DNA of 64,000 nt, taken from Alphaproteobacteria bacterium (GTDB lineage Bacteria; Myxococcota_A; UBA796; CAJQPC01). The DNA lies in the NCBI GenBank assembly GCA_020632795.1, contig JACKEV010000006.1, forward strand, positions 1,546,501 to 1,610,500, in the 5' to 3' direction. Below, one piece after another: positions 44,182 to 53,247 of this stretch; positions within the stretch are counted from its first letter, which is position 1, and each line of letters begins with the position of its first letter. The notes below the pieces were generated by a model. That model was not told the DNA's origin, made no database searches, and saw nothing but the letters and a program-made list of their open reading frames with translations. The position numbers and the translations under genes were made by a program.

Positions 44182-46400
44182 GGGCCGCCTCGCAGTGCGC
44201 GCTTGATGCGGCGCGCTCGTAGCTTCAAGGCATCCCACCGCGCACGCACATCCACTCCGACCATCGCCACAGAGCTTCCAAGTTCATGCCGTCTGACGGA
44301 GACCTGATAGACAAGCTCCGACCATTGAAGCCAGGAGCGGCGTTCCGCACGACTTCCGACCCCGCAGGGAAGCACCAGGCGAACGTCGTTGTTGATCGGC
44401 TCTTCCGGCTCGTCGCAGGTCAAGAGGACTGCACATGCCTGCTCGCCTCTGCGACCGACTCTCAACGCCCAGGACTCGGGGAAGCGGAACTCAGCAAGGG
44501 CCCCGCCTGGGGGATTCGACATGCGGTCTCGTTGGCCAGGACGTCCCCCTACAATCTGCCAATCGCCACCGGGCACGGGCACCGCGCGCCGTGTGGCGGC
44601 ATCTGGCACGTCCCAGTCCCTGCAGGAGTGGTGCGCTGCAGCCCTGACAACGCGAACCCGCTGCCTTAGCTGATTCCCAACCGTGAGGACATACGCTCCG
44701 CAATGCCCGAAGTGGTCTCGCCCGATGGCACCGTCCACGAGCTCCACCTTGGACCCGTCTACAGCTACTTCAGCATCGGCGGCTCCGCCGAGCATCCTGA
44801 TGGTGGGCGGAGCACCCTCAAGCCAGCTCCAATGACGTCCGAGCCGAAGGCCTCCCTGGGGCACGAGCTTCACGCTGGACTCCACCTGCAGCAACTCCAA
44901 CCCTGCAGGAACTGCGACCGCCTCAACAGCCCGCACCGGCATGAACAGCACCCAGCCCGCAGGAAGAGTCGGATCGCACCTTGAGCTGCACTCACTACGA
45001 CAGACCCGCTTCAAGTAGTCTGCGACGGTGGCTTCCTGGTCCGTGGTACACAACACCGCACAGTCTGCGCCGCGCCTCAGCACCCTATCGGAGACATGCC
45101 CGGTGTGGTCCTCCGCAGGGACCAGCGGTATCACCTTGGAGGAGGGGCGCTGTAGGACGACCTCACCGTCATCGCCTTGCCCGACGACCCTGATTCCTGC
45201 CCGGAGCAGGTCGCCGTCCTCCGGCCCCAATGGAACCGGATCGTACCACCCTGGTTCAGCGGCCTCGAAGGCGAATTCCGCATCGTCCAGCAGCTCCGGG
45301 TAGCCAGACGGTCGACGTGCGAGCAGTGACAGGCTGGCTCGACGCCTACGGATGTCCATCAACACCTCGATAGTGGCAACCCGCCGGCCTCGAGAGTCCT
45401 CACGAAGTCCATCCCAGTGTTCCAGCTCGTAGGCGACCTGGCGAACCACTAGCGAGCGACGCTGGGGATCCCGCAGCGCCGCTTGCCCAGCTGCAGTGAA
45501 CTCTCTCCACTCGCCACGCCCGGCTACGAGATCGTAGGTGAGCTTGTCCAGCGGAGGACGGGCACCGGGTTCGTATCCATAGGCAACGAAGAAGCGCGGC
45601 AGCCGGTCGATGTCCACCTGCCTCATTGGAACGTGTGCAAGCGGGTACACGACGTAGTGCCGAGCAATGGACTGCATGGGCGGAGTAAGCGTCCTGCCGT
45701 AGCTCTCTTCCAGCCACCTCGAAAGGTCCTGCCAGAGTTCGCGAAACGCGGGACCGTTGAAGCCTACCGGATAGTTGTTACGCCCCAGCGAAACACCCAA
45801 CCTCTCGGCGAACCGCGGGTAGTACGCACGCGCAGTCCTGTCGTCGTCGGTCCTCATGTGGTAGCCGGCGAGAACGGAAAGGGCGAGGTAGGCCGGACTC
45901 GCAGGCACGCCGTCCACAAGCATGTTGAAGGCCGATATGTCCTGGCCCCGATTCAGCACTACCTGATAGGCGGACCGAACCGCTTCGACTAGATCAGCTT
46001 CCGCTTCGCCCGGTCCAACCGACTTCTCTCCCGCGTCGCTCAATGCGAGCGCGAGGATGCGGGGCGTGACCGTCAGCAAGACGAAGCCATCCTGAGCGTC
46101 TACGATCGACAAGCGCTCTATGAGCACGTAATTCCACAGGATGTATCGTTCGGGCAGTGCCTGCGACGGCATAGCGGCACCGGTTGTTGGCTTGTTGCTG
46201 GAAGGTGGTTCGGCAGTGTCCGCCTTTCTCGACTGCGACCTGCACTGCCGACACCACGACTGCGGCCGTTCGACCACAACCTCCGTTCCATCCGCACGAA
46301 CCGACCTCATCATTCTCGTGCCGAACAGGGCCTCGATGGGTCCCGTTGCGCCACACTCGGGGCACGCCTTGACCTGCTGTTCGCCGAGTCCGTTTGTCAT
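44178..46400 (-). CDS. druF: Unknown zinc-ribbon protein in DruF position
   Basis: A 740-residue protein. The N terminus carries a probable zinc ribbon: CPECG (Cys13, Cys16) and CRQCR (Cys50, Cys53). The rest lacks recognisable catalytic motifs but is rich in beta-type segments and has a basic tail KLRARRIKRALRGG. ATG 46400 overlaps the methyltransferase stop as ATGA; the longer frame to 46445 is less likely. The DruF name is by position in the operon, as for the next gene. A nucleic-acid-binding role is inferred from the zinc ribbon and basic tail only. Confidence 0.6.
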   Translation of the reverse strand: MTNGLGEQQVKACPECGATGPIEALFGTRMMRSVRADGTEVVVERPQSWCRQCRSQSRKADTAEPPSSNKPTTGAAMPSQALPERYILWNYVLIERLSIVDAQDGFVLLTVTPRILALALSDAGEKSVGPGEAEADLVEAVRSAYQVVLNRGQDISAFNMLVDGVPASPAYLALSVLAGYHMRTDDDRTARAYYPRFAERLGVSLGRNNYPVGFNGPAFRELWQDLSRWLEESYGRTLTPPMQSIARHYVVYPLAHVPMRQVDIDRLPRFFVAYGYEPGARPPLDKLTYDLVAGRGEWREFTAAGQAALRDPQRRSLVVRQVAYELEHWDGLREDSRGRRVATIEVLMDIRRRRASLSLLARRPSGYPELLDDAEFAFEAAEPGWYDPVPLGPEDGDLLRAGIRVVGQGDDGEVVLQRPSSKVIPLVPAEDHTGHVSDRVLRRGADCAVLCTTDQEATVADYLKRVCRSECSSRCDPTLPAGWVLFMPVRAVEAVAVPAGLELLQVESSVKLVPQGGLRLGRHWSWLEGAPPTIRMLGGAADAEVAVDGSKVELVDGAIGRDHFGHCGAYVLTVGNQLRQRVRVVRAAAHHSCRDWDVPDAATRRAVPVPGGDWQIVGGRPGQRDRMSNPPGGALAEFRFPESWALRVGRRGEQACAVLLTCDEPEEPINNDVRLVLPCGVGSRAERRSWLQWSELVYQVSVRRHELGSSVAMVGVDVRARWDALKLRARRIKRALRGGP

Positions 46401-48568
46401 AGCCGCAGCAGGAAGTCGGCAACTGCACGCGTGACTAGCGGACATACCGCATTCGCCAGCTGCTGCTGCTTGTGAACAAGGCCCCCTGGCCGCCCATCGC
46501 TCGTCCCGACGAACCTGAACCAGTCGGGGAACGACTGGAGCCGGGCTGCCTCCCGTAGCGACAACCCCCGGTCCTGCGTCGGATGCACCAGCATGCTCTT
46601 GCGGTAGTGACCGATGGTGATGGAGGGCTCGTCCCAGCGCAGTCGTCGGTAGATGTTGCTGTGCGTGCGGCTGACATCCGCGTAGTTGGTCAACTGGTCT
46701 TCGATGTCCCGCCAGTTCCCTCCCTGCGGAATCCGCCTGTACCGCTCGATTACGTAGTCGGCATGGCGCGAAGTGACATGGTCGAGGATCCTACCTTTGG
46801 TCGCGCCGTCCCGACAGAACCTGAGGAAGGCTGCAGCCTGCTCCTCGTCCGGCTCATTGTAGGCCAAATCCGACAGTTTTGCGCCGTTTCCGACCTCCGG
46901 CAGGTCTCCGAATGCCTGTCCGACGGTCACAAACGGCGAGAGACTCGGGCCATGAGTCGGAGCAGGGAAGGGCCCCCACTCGCCGAAGTCGTCGGGCCCA
47001 TAGCCAAGATCGTCGTGGATTCCGAGCAGGAAGAACCGGGTTCGGTGCTGCGGAACCCCATACCACGCCGCATCTAGGAGCTTTGGGAATACCGTGTAGC
47101 CAGCACGACGGGTGCGCTGTTCAAGCGCATCCACTACAGACGCTTCCGCTCCAGGTCGCGGGGTCCAGAGCATGCCCTGGACGTTCTCCATTAGGAAGAC
47201 GCGTGGTTTCAGCCGCTCGACATAGTCGAAGAACACCCCCGCCAGCTTGTTGTTCGGGTTCGACGCGCTCCATGAGTTCCTGTTCGCCATGGAGAAGCCC
47301 TGGCACGGGGGCCCGCCGATCAGGACGTGGAGGTCGCCCACTCCCTTGGCAGCCTGGCCTGCCTGTCGCACCGCCTCGGGCGTCCGTAGATCCGTCGGCC
47401 GTGCCTCAACGGGCACAGAACCCTCGCCCAGAGCCTCCCTGATGTGCGCGTGGTTCCTGGCCAAGGTTGCACAGTAGATCGGGTTCACCTCTGCTGAGTG
47501 GACGAGGCGGTAGGACCGCTCTGACCCGGCGAGCAGGAAGCCAAGCCCCATCCCGCCCGCACCAGCGAAGAGCTCCATCACGTTTAGGTGTTCAACATCG
47601 GCCAACACCCCGAGTAGCTCTTGGTCGTGCGGACGTGTCGGGAGGTTCTGGTCCTGGCGGCCTGCGATGACGAGGTTCGCCCGCGCGGTGAGCGAGGCAC
47701 TCCGGCCCTTCAGGTGGCCGGGTGAGCGGGTTTCGGAGCGGCGCTCGCGTCGAGTTCGCGGGCGGACCAACCTTGCCTCAAGTGCGGCCCGAACGAGTCG
47801 GTCGAGGTCCACATGAATCGACGACACCGCAACGACCGTCCCGCGATGCACTCCGTCGATGCCGCCAGCCTGGGCCCCGAACAGTAGGCCTATTGAGCGG
47901 TCGGGTAGTCTGACCTCCGCCAGTCGTGCGGTTGAGTAGCAGACTTCACCCGCCTCGACCACGGAATCGGAAGGCCACTCGGCCTTGTTGATCAGATCAA
48001 CGACTCGAGCCACGCTGCCGTCTACAAGCTGGACCTCCGAGTTGGGGCGAACGTGCACGATGAACGGGATACCGATATCGCACAGTTTTCGGACGAAGGC
48101 CTTGACAGTGCCGTAGCTAGTCCCGGTCACGACGATCGGGTTGGCGACACCGTCGAGCGTCTGAACCAGCAGATCGGCAGCGAGATGGACACGTCTCTTC
48201 GAACGGCCTCGTCCTCGACTAGCGATGTAGGAGTCTGAGGCTACCACGACCGGCCCTGAACCACTTTGCCGGTGGACACGAATCGTGATGTCGGCTCGGC
48301 TTGGCTTGTTGCCAACTCCGAGGGCACTCCTCCGCGCGGCTGTATTGGCGTCGTCTTCCACGACCAAGACATCCCAGCGCCCAACGAGTGAGTCATGTTG
48401 GGCCAAGTCTTTCCCCGTTTCGACTGAATTCACGAACGAACGACCCTCCTGAGCGGCATAGTAACCCGAAGACCCGGAACGCGAGACCAACGCCCAGACG
48501 GTCGTACGGCGTTCGGGAGGCGTGCCGCGAATGATGACGGACTGGAAAGAACGGAAAATCTGCTCCAT
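46397..48568 (-). CDS. druM: DNA cytosine-5 methyltransferase with long N-terminal extension, DruM-like
   Basis: A 723-residue protein. The C-terminal about 400 residues are a Dcm-type methyltransferase: motif I LFAGAGGMGLGF (334-339 core), motif IV GGPPCQGFS with Cys422, motif VI ENVQG, motif VIII QHRTRFFLLG. The N-terminal about 300 residues are not part of the standard enzyme; they contain GPVVVASDSYIASRG and VVTGTSYGTVKAFVRKLC and look RNase H/transposase-like, but this is weak. ATG 48568 is chosen because upstream sequence becomes IS21 end at 48619. It is the first gene of the defence train. Methylation may mark self DNA. Confidence 0.88.
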   Translation of the reverse strand: MEQIFRSFQSVIIRGTPPERRTTVWALVSRSGSSGYYAAQEGRSFVNSVETGKDLAQHDSLVGRWDVLVVEDDANTAARRSALGVGNKPSRADITIRVHRQSGSGPVVVASDSYIASRGRGRSKRRVHLAADLLVQTLDGVANPIVVTGTSYGTVKAFVRKLCDIGIPFIVHVRPNSEVQLVDGSVARVVDLINKAEWPSDSVVEAGEVCYSTARLAEVRLPDRSIGLLFGAQAGGIDGVHRGTVVAVSSIHVDLDRLVRAALEARLVRPRTRRERRSETRSPGHLKGRSASLTARANLVIAGRQDQNLPTRPHDQELLGVLADVEHLNVMELFAGAGGMGLGFLLAGSERSYRLVHSAEVNPIYCATLARNHAHIREALGEGSVPVEARPTDLRTPEAVRQAGQAAKGVGDLHVLIGGPPCQGFSMANRNSWSASNPNNKLAGVFFDYVERLKPRVFLMENVQGMLWTPRPGAEASVVDALEQRTRRAGYTVFPKLLDAAWYGVPQHRTRFFLLGIHDDLGYGPDDFGEWGPFPAPTHGPSLSPFVTVGQAFGDLPEVGNGAKLSDLAYNEPDEEQAAAFLRFCRDGATKGRILDHVTSRHADYVIERYRRIPQGGNWRDIEDQLTNYADVSRTHSNIYRRLRWDEPSITIGHYRKSMLVHPTQDRGLSLREAARLQSFPDWFRFVGTSDGRPGGLVHKQQQLANAVCPLVTRAVADFLLRL

Positions 48569-48748
48569 GAGGTGGACTCGAGCCAGCCAAAGTAACCCCT
48601 CCGCCAAGCCCTTCAGGACTCCCGAGATTGACCCCCCTGCTGCTCGGGAAAACGACCCCCCCGCCCCCTGCAACCAGGTCGCCGCCCTCTGAGCTGACGC
48701 CGCCCCGCGCGCGGCTCGCTACCCGGGCCTCCCATCGAGGAGGCTGCG

Positions 48749-49213
48749 ATGCTGCGGAAGCGCCCCTGCCGGGTCTGCGGTCGCTGGTTCAGGCCCACGC
48801 CTCGTGCAGGCGACCGCCAGAAGGTGTGCAGGACCGAGTCGTGTCAACGGGAACGCCACCGCCGGTCCTGCGCGGCGTGGCGGGCGAAGAACCCGGACTA
48901 CGACCGGTCCGAGCGCCTCCGGCGCGCGCTGACGCCCGCCGAGCCCCCGCCGCCGAGAGGCCTGGACAGCCCGCCGCTGCGTGGCCTCCCTCTGTCCGCG
49001 GCGCGAGACGCAGTTGGCTGGCAAACCCTTGTGCTGACTGAGGAAATCAGCCGACATCTCCATCTCTGGGCGCGAGACGCAGTTCGCGCAGAGCTATCTG
49101 GAATCCATCAGGAATCCCGACGACACCTGCCCTCGGGCCGCGAGACGGAGTCCGAGCCCGGGTCCGGACGGGTGAGGTTGACGGGGTCTGCCCGCGGAGC
49201 CCCTCCCGGATGA
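48749..49213 (+). CDS. Small Cys-rich (zinc-finger-like) protein of IS21-type element
   Basis: A 154-residue protein with an N-terminal putative zinc site CRVCGRWFRP and KVCRTESCQRERHRR, then a basic SCAAWRAKNPDYDRSERLRR stretch and a low-complexity C-terminal half. A strong GAGGAGG site lies 7 bases upstream. The stop overlaps the ParB-like start as ATGA. Its role in transposition is unknown; it may bind the element's DNA ends. I know of similar Cys-Trp-Arg-rich small proteins encoded beside ParB and IS21 genes in environmental bacteria, but cannot name a family. Confidence 0.7.
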   Translation: MLRKRPCRVCGRWFRPTPRAGDRQKVCRTESCQRERHRRSCAAWRAKNPDYDRSERLRRALTPAEPPPPRGLDSPPLRGLPLSAARDAVGWQTLVLTEEISRHLHLWARDAVRAELSGIHQESRRHLPSGRETESEPGSGRVRLTGSARGAPPG

Positions 49214-50121
49214 TCACGCTTGAGCTGTCCCAGTTGACGCTGCGGTACGCCGCGCTGCGGGTGCGCGACCGGGATCGGGAGGCCGCGCTGGCGGCGTCGC
49301 TGATGCGACAGGGCCAGCAGGAGCCGGTGTGGGTGGTGAAGTCCAGCACGGGGTGGGTGCTGATCGACGGCTACCAGCGGGTCGCAGCGCTCCGGCGGCT
49401 CGCCGAGGACGAGGTGCAGGCCCTGGTGCTGGAGGTGGACGAGGCCGAGGCGCTGATCCTGGCGCACCGGCTGGCGCGGAGCCGTCGGCGCACGGCGCTG
49501 GAGGAGGCCTGGCTGTTGCGGGCGCTGTTGGAGGATCACGGGCTCCGCCAGCGGGAGTTGGCCACGCGGCTGGGGCGCTCGCCAAGCTGGGTGTCGCGGC
49601 GGCTGGCGCTGGCGCGGGTGCTGCCGACGTCGGTGCAGGAGGCGCTGCGCGCGGGGCGGATTGGCCCGCACGCGGCGGTGAAGGCCCTGGTGCCGTTGGC
49701 GCGCGCCAACGCCGAGCACTGTGCGCGGCTGGTGACGAACCTGGGGAAGCACCGCGCCACCGAGCGCGAGCTGCTGCGGCTCTGGGCGCTGTGGCGCGGC
49801 TCGGACGCCGAGGGGCGCGAGCGCATCGTGTCCCAGCCGCTGCTGGCCTTGAAGGCCGACGCGGCCCGCGCCCCGGAGCGCCGCGAGGCCCCGGACGCCG
49901 TCGCCCAGCTCATCGCGGACTTCGAGGCCTTGGGCGCGGTCTGTGGTCGGGCGCGGCGACGGGTGCGGGACGGGGCGCTGCGCGGCGCCGGAGACAACGC
50001 TCACCTGACGCGGACCTGGACGGGAGCCCGGCTGGGCTTCGAAGAGCTGGCCGCGCTGGTCGCCGAGGAGGACATCGATGCTGGACCGAGACACACGAGC
50101 GGCGATCCTGCGCCTGCATGA
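49210..50121 (+). CDS. ParB-like protein of IS21-type element
   Basis: A 303-residue protein with a ParB/Srx-like N-terminal domain (REAALAASLMRQGQQEPVWV, VLIDGYQRVAALRRL) and a helix-turn-helix (LRQRELATRLGRSPSWVSRR). The GERR catalytic box of chromosomal ParB is replaced by DGYQR, so CTPase function is doubtful. It overlaps istA by 44 bases and the zinc-finger gene by 4. Being between IS ends without parA, it is not a partition protein. A role in end binding, target choice or regulation of the transposase is inferred. Confidence 0.8.
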   Translation: MITLELSQLTLRYAALRVRDRDREAALAASLMRQGQQEPVWVVKSSTGWVLIDGYQRVAALRRLAEDEVQALVLEVDEAEALILAHRLARSRRRTALEEAWLLRALLEDHGLRQRELATRLGRSPSWVSRRLALARVLPTSVQEALRAGRIGPHAAVKALVPLARANAEHCARLVTNLGKHRATERELLRLWALWRGSDAEGRERIVSQPLLALKADAARAPERREAPDAVAQLIADFEALGAVCGRARRRVRDGALRGAGDNAHLTRTWTGARLGFEELAALVAEEDIDAGPRHTSGDPAPA

Positions 50122-52210
50122 GGTGGGGGTGGGCCAGAAGCGCATCGCCCGAGAGCTGGGGGTGTCGCGCAACGCGGTGAGGCGGGTGGTGCGGGACGGC
50201 CGCGCGCACGTCCCCGGGCTCCAGCGCGCTGCAAGGGCCGAGCCCCACCTCGAGCGCATCCGCGAGCTGCACGCACGCTGCAAGGGCAACCTCGTGCGCG
50301 TCCACGAGGAGCTGTGCGCCGAGGGGGTGGAGGTGGCGTACCCGACCCTGACGGCGTTCTGCCGTCGTCAGGGCATCGGCGTGACGCCCAAGCGCCCCTC
50401 GGGGCGCTACCACTTCGTGCCCGGCGAGGAGATGCAGCACGACACCTCGCCGCACCGCGTCAAGGTGGGTGGTCGGGAGCGCCGCCTCCAATGCGCCTCG
50501 CTGATCCTGGCCCACAGCCGGATGCTGTACGCCCGGGTCTACCCGTGCTTCGACCGCTTCACCTGCCGCATCTTCCTCACCGAAGCCCTCCAGCGCCTCG
50601 GCGGCGCGGCCCAGCGCTGCATCGTCGACAACAGCAGCGTCATCGTCGCCCACGGCACCGGCCCCAACGCGGTCTTCGCCCCGGAGATGAACGCGCTGGC
50701 GGACCGATTCAGCTTCACGTTCGACGCGACCCACCTCGCCGATCCGAACCGCAAGGGCCGGGTCGAGCGGCCCTTCCACTACATCGAGAACAACTTCTAC
50801 GCGGGCCGCACCTTCGCGGACCTCGACGACCTCAACCGCCAGCTCGACATCTGGTGTGGCAAGAGCAACGCCCGCTATCGGGACCGCCTCCAGGCCAGTC
50901 CGTTGACGCTGTATCAGGCCGAGCGCCCCGCGATGCGCCCGCTGCCCCTGCACGTCCCCGAGGTCTACGCCTGCCACAGCCGCGTGGTCGACGTCGAGGG
51001 CTACGTCACCCTCCACCTCAACCGCTACTCCGTGGACGCCGCCCACATCGGCCGCCGCGTCGAGGTCCGCGAGTACGCCGAGCGCGTCGAGCTGGGCCTC
51101 GGTCACAAGCCGCTGGCGACCCATCCCCGCCACGAGCGCGGGGCCCGACGCCGCTCCTTGCTGCCGCGACACCGCGGCCAGCGCCGGGATCCCCGAAGCC
51201 GAGGCCCCCGGACCTGGCCGGAGGAGGCCCCCCTCCGCGTCTCCGGCGAGGCCCTCGCCGCCCTGGTCGACCGCCTCAAGGAGCACCACGGTGGCCACGC
51301 CGGACGTCACCTCCGCCGCCTGCACCGCATGTTCCTCGACTACCCCACCCAGCCCCTCGACGACGCCGTCGCAGAGGCCCTCCGCTACGGCCTCATCGAT
51401 CTGACCCGCATCGAGCGCATGGTCCTGCGGCGCCTCGCCGGGGCGTTCTTCCGCCTACCCACCCCCCCCCGACCCGGAGGACCCGTGACCGACGAGATCG
51501 ACCAGCTGCTCCGCAACCTCAAGCTCCGACGCATCCCCGATGTGCTCCCCCGCGAGCTGGAGCGCGCCGAGAAGGAGGGCGTCTCCTACCAGGAGCTGCT
51601 CGTCCGCCTGCTCCGCATCGAGCACCACGCCCAGCAGACCCGCAGCATGGAGTACCGCATCAAGCGCGCTCGCCTCCCCGAGCGATGGTCCCTGGAGACC
51701 TTCCCCTTCGACCTACAGCCCGGCGTTCGGGCCCCACAGCTCCGACAGCTCGCCGAGCTGGACTTCATCTCTCGCGCCGAGAACCTCGTCTTCATCGGAC
51801 CGACCGGCGTGGGAAAGACCGGCCTCGCCTCCGCCATCCTGCTCAAGGCCCTGGAGTCCGGCTTCCGGGGGCTGTTCATCAAGGCCCAGGACCTCTTCGA
51901 TGAGATGTACACCTCGCTGGCGGACCGCTCGACCCGAAGGCTGCTCAACCGCCTCGCCCGCATCGACGTCTTGCTGATCGACGAGATGGGCTACCTCAAC
52001 CTCCACCCTGAGCAGACCAACATCTTCTTCAAGCTCATGGAAGAGAGGTATCGCCGAAAGCCCACCCTGTTGACCACCAACCTCGAATACGAGGACTGGT
52101 ACGAGTTCCTCGGACAGAAGGAGATGGTCGCCGCGCTCCTCGACCGCATGCGCCATCGCTGCACCACCATCCGCATCGACGGCGAGTCGCTGAGGACCCC
52201 CGAGGCGTAG
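50078..52210 (+). CDS. IS21-family IstA-IstB in one reading frame
   Basis: A 710-residue frame joins two proteins that are normally separate. Residues 1 to about 465 are IstA: HTH (VGQKRIARELGVSRNAVRR) and a DDE core with MQHDTSPH, CIVDNSS and RVERPFHYIENNF. Residues from about 470 are the IstB AAA+ helper: Walker A FIGPTGVGKTGLA and Walker B DVLLIDEMGYL. A GGAGG site (51476-51480) precedes an in-frame GTG at 51485, so IstB may also be made alone. A run of nine C residues (51462-51470) lies just before the junction and could permit frame slippage, or be where an indel fused the genes. Confidence 0.88.
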   Translation: MLDRDTRAAILRLHEVGVGQKRIARELGVSRNAVRRVVRDGRAHVPGLQRAARAEPHLERIRELHARCKGNLVRVHEELCAEGVEVAYPTLTAFCRRQGIGVTPKRPSGRYHFVPGEEMQHDTSPHRVKVGGRERRLQCASLILAHSRMLYARVYPCFDRFTCRIFLTEALQRLGGAAQRCIVDNSSVIVAHGTGPNAVFAPEMNALADRFSFTFDATHLADPNRKGRVERPFHYIENNFYAGRTFADLDDLNRQLDIWCGKSNARYRDRLQASPLTLYQAERPAMRPLPLHVPEVYACHSRVVDVEGYVTLHLNRYSVDAAHIGRRVEVREYAERVELGLGHKPLATHPRHERGARRRSLLPRHRGQRRDPRSRGPRTWPEEAPLRVSGEALAALVDRLKEHHGGHAGRHLRRLHRMFLDYPTQPLDDAVAEALRYGLIDLTRIERMVLRRLAGAFFRLPTPPRPGGPVTDEIDQLLRNLKLRRIPDVLPRELERAEKEGVSYQELLVRLLRIEHHAQQTRSMEYRIKRARLPERWSLETFPFDLQPGVRAPQLRQLAELDFISRAENLVFIGPTGVGKTGLASAILLKALESGFRGLFIKAQDLFDEMYTSLADRSTRRLLNRLARIDVLLIDEMGYLNLHPEQTNIFFKLMEERYRRKPTLLTTNLEYEDWYEFLGQKEMVAALLDRMRHRCTTIRIDGESLRTPEA

Positions 52211-52230
52211 CTCGGCGGACGCCACGAACC

Positions 52231-52258
52231 GACCCCGCTGGGTGAGCCCGGCGGGGTC
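52231..52258 (+). terminator. Terminator of istAB
   Basis: A GC-rich hairpin of 12 pairs including one G-T (52231-52242 with 52247-52258, loop TGAG) lies 20 bases after the istAB stop. It is followed by a pyrimidine-rich TCTCTCT stretch. Confidence 0.7.
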
Positions 52259-52432
52259 TCTCTCTGTGGTGAAACCAGCGTTGGGTGGTCGTTGAGGATG
52301 GGGAGCACGGATCGCTGAGGGGGTTCGTTCTCGAGAGCAGGGTGGGGGTCATTCTCGCGAGCGGCGAAGAAGCCCCCAGGCCCTCCGCCGCTCCCCAGGT
52401 GAAGCTCTCGACGTCCTTCATCGAGGCCGTCG

Positions 52433-52780
52433 ATGCCGAAGCCCAAATCCTCTGTGAATGGCCGGTCCGTCCGAGACGAGGCCGAGGCCCGCGAACTGCT
52501 GGCCGCGGTCGCGTCCGGCGCCCAGCCCCTGAAGTCGTGGTGTCACGCGAACGGCGTGAACCCGCACTCGCTGTACTGGTGGCGCTCGAAGCTGAGCCGT
52601 GATCGAACCCGCGGGAGGGTGCGTCGCCGGGTCAAGCCGCGCGAGGCCCGAGGGCCGGAGGCGATCCCGGTGGCCGAGTGTCAAGGGGCGCCCAAAGTGT
52701 CCAGTCCCACGCTCCCAGCCCACCAAGACCCCGCCTCATCCCAAGCTCCTCGACCTCATCCAATGCGCGTCAACCGGTAG
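52433..52780 (+). CDS. IS66-type accessory protein TnpA-like, probably a fragment
   Basis: A 115-residue frame whose first 60 residues match the HTH accessory protein of IS66-type elements: EARELLAAVASGAQPLKSWC and NGVNPHSLYWWRSKLSRDR. The C-terminal half is Pro/Arg-rich and probably not native, and the IS66 TnpB and TnpC genes are absent. It is likely a remnant left after deletion. Confidence 0.55.
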   Translation: MPKPKSSVNGRSVRDEAEARELLAAVASGAQPLKSWCHANGVNPHSLYWWRSKLSRDRTRGRVRRRVKPREARGPEAIPVAECQGAPKVSSPTLPAHQDPASSQAPRPHPMRVNR

Positions 52781-52896
52781 CGCTCCCGGGACAAGGGGCG
52801 TCGCCCGCAGGGCGCGAAGCGACCGAGGACGACGCCCCCGGTGTCCGAGGAGGGCTGGCCTTGGCACTCGGGCTGGGGCCCTCATAGACGCCGGGG

Positions 52897-53247
52897 ATGC
52901 CCGCGATCGCCCCGACGCCAAGCTTCCGTCGCGTTGGGGGGCAGTGGCACTACGTTGATGCGCGTCCGGGGCCGGGGTGGCACGCGCACGGGACGACGCC
53001 ACGGAGGCTGTGGATCTTCCATGATGGCCGCCTGATCGAGAGCATCGTACACAGGCAGCGCTGGAAAGAGGTCGCCACCGGCCGCACCGTACATGACCGG
53101 CCGCCGTGGGAGTGGCGCCGCTGTGGAGCAGTGGTCCTGCTACGACCTGATGGCCGTGTTCATGGCGCTGTGGGCCTGGGTCGGCTCGCCGGCGGGCCTG
53201 CACCGCACGCCCTGGCCCTGGTCTTCCCCCGGGCCGAGTCGCCGTAG
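52897..53247 (+). CDS. Unrecognised small protein
   Basis: A 116-residue frame with a Trp-rich segment (WHYVDARPGPGWHAHGTTPR, LWIFHDGRLIESIVH, DRPPWEW) that looks folded up to about residue 75. After that it becomes Ala/Gly/Arg-rich and overlaps another frame (from 53093) that looks more protein-like, so a frameshift near 53110 is possible. I do not recognise the family. It lies among transposon debris. Confidence 0.35.
   Translation: MPAIAPTPSFRRVGGQWHYVDARPGPGWHAHGTTPRRLWIFHDGRLIESIVHRQRWKEVATGRTVHDRPPWEWRRCGAVVLLRPDGRVHGAVGLGRLAGGPAPHALALVFPRAESP

Larger units (their letters stand above)
48619..52361 (+). mobile_element. IS21-type element with two extra genes
   Basis: Imperfect inverted ends: left CTCCCGAGATTGACCCCC at 48619-48636, right (reverse complement) CTCGCGAGAATGACCCCC at 52344-52361. 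Each is followed inward by a second GACCCCC or GAACCCCC repeat, as in IS21 multiple-end structures. Cargo: zinc-finger gene, ParB-like gene, fused istA-istB. The exact outermost bases are uncertain by about 10. No target duplication was confirmed. It is inserted 50 bp upstream of the druM start, divergent from it. Confidence 0.78.

Noticed and set aside
49210..50121. ParB-like gene as evidence of a plasmid partition locus
   Set aside because: It lies between IS21-type ends, overlaps istA, has no parA neighbour and lacks the GERR box.
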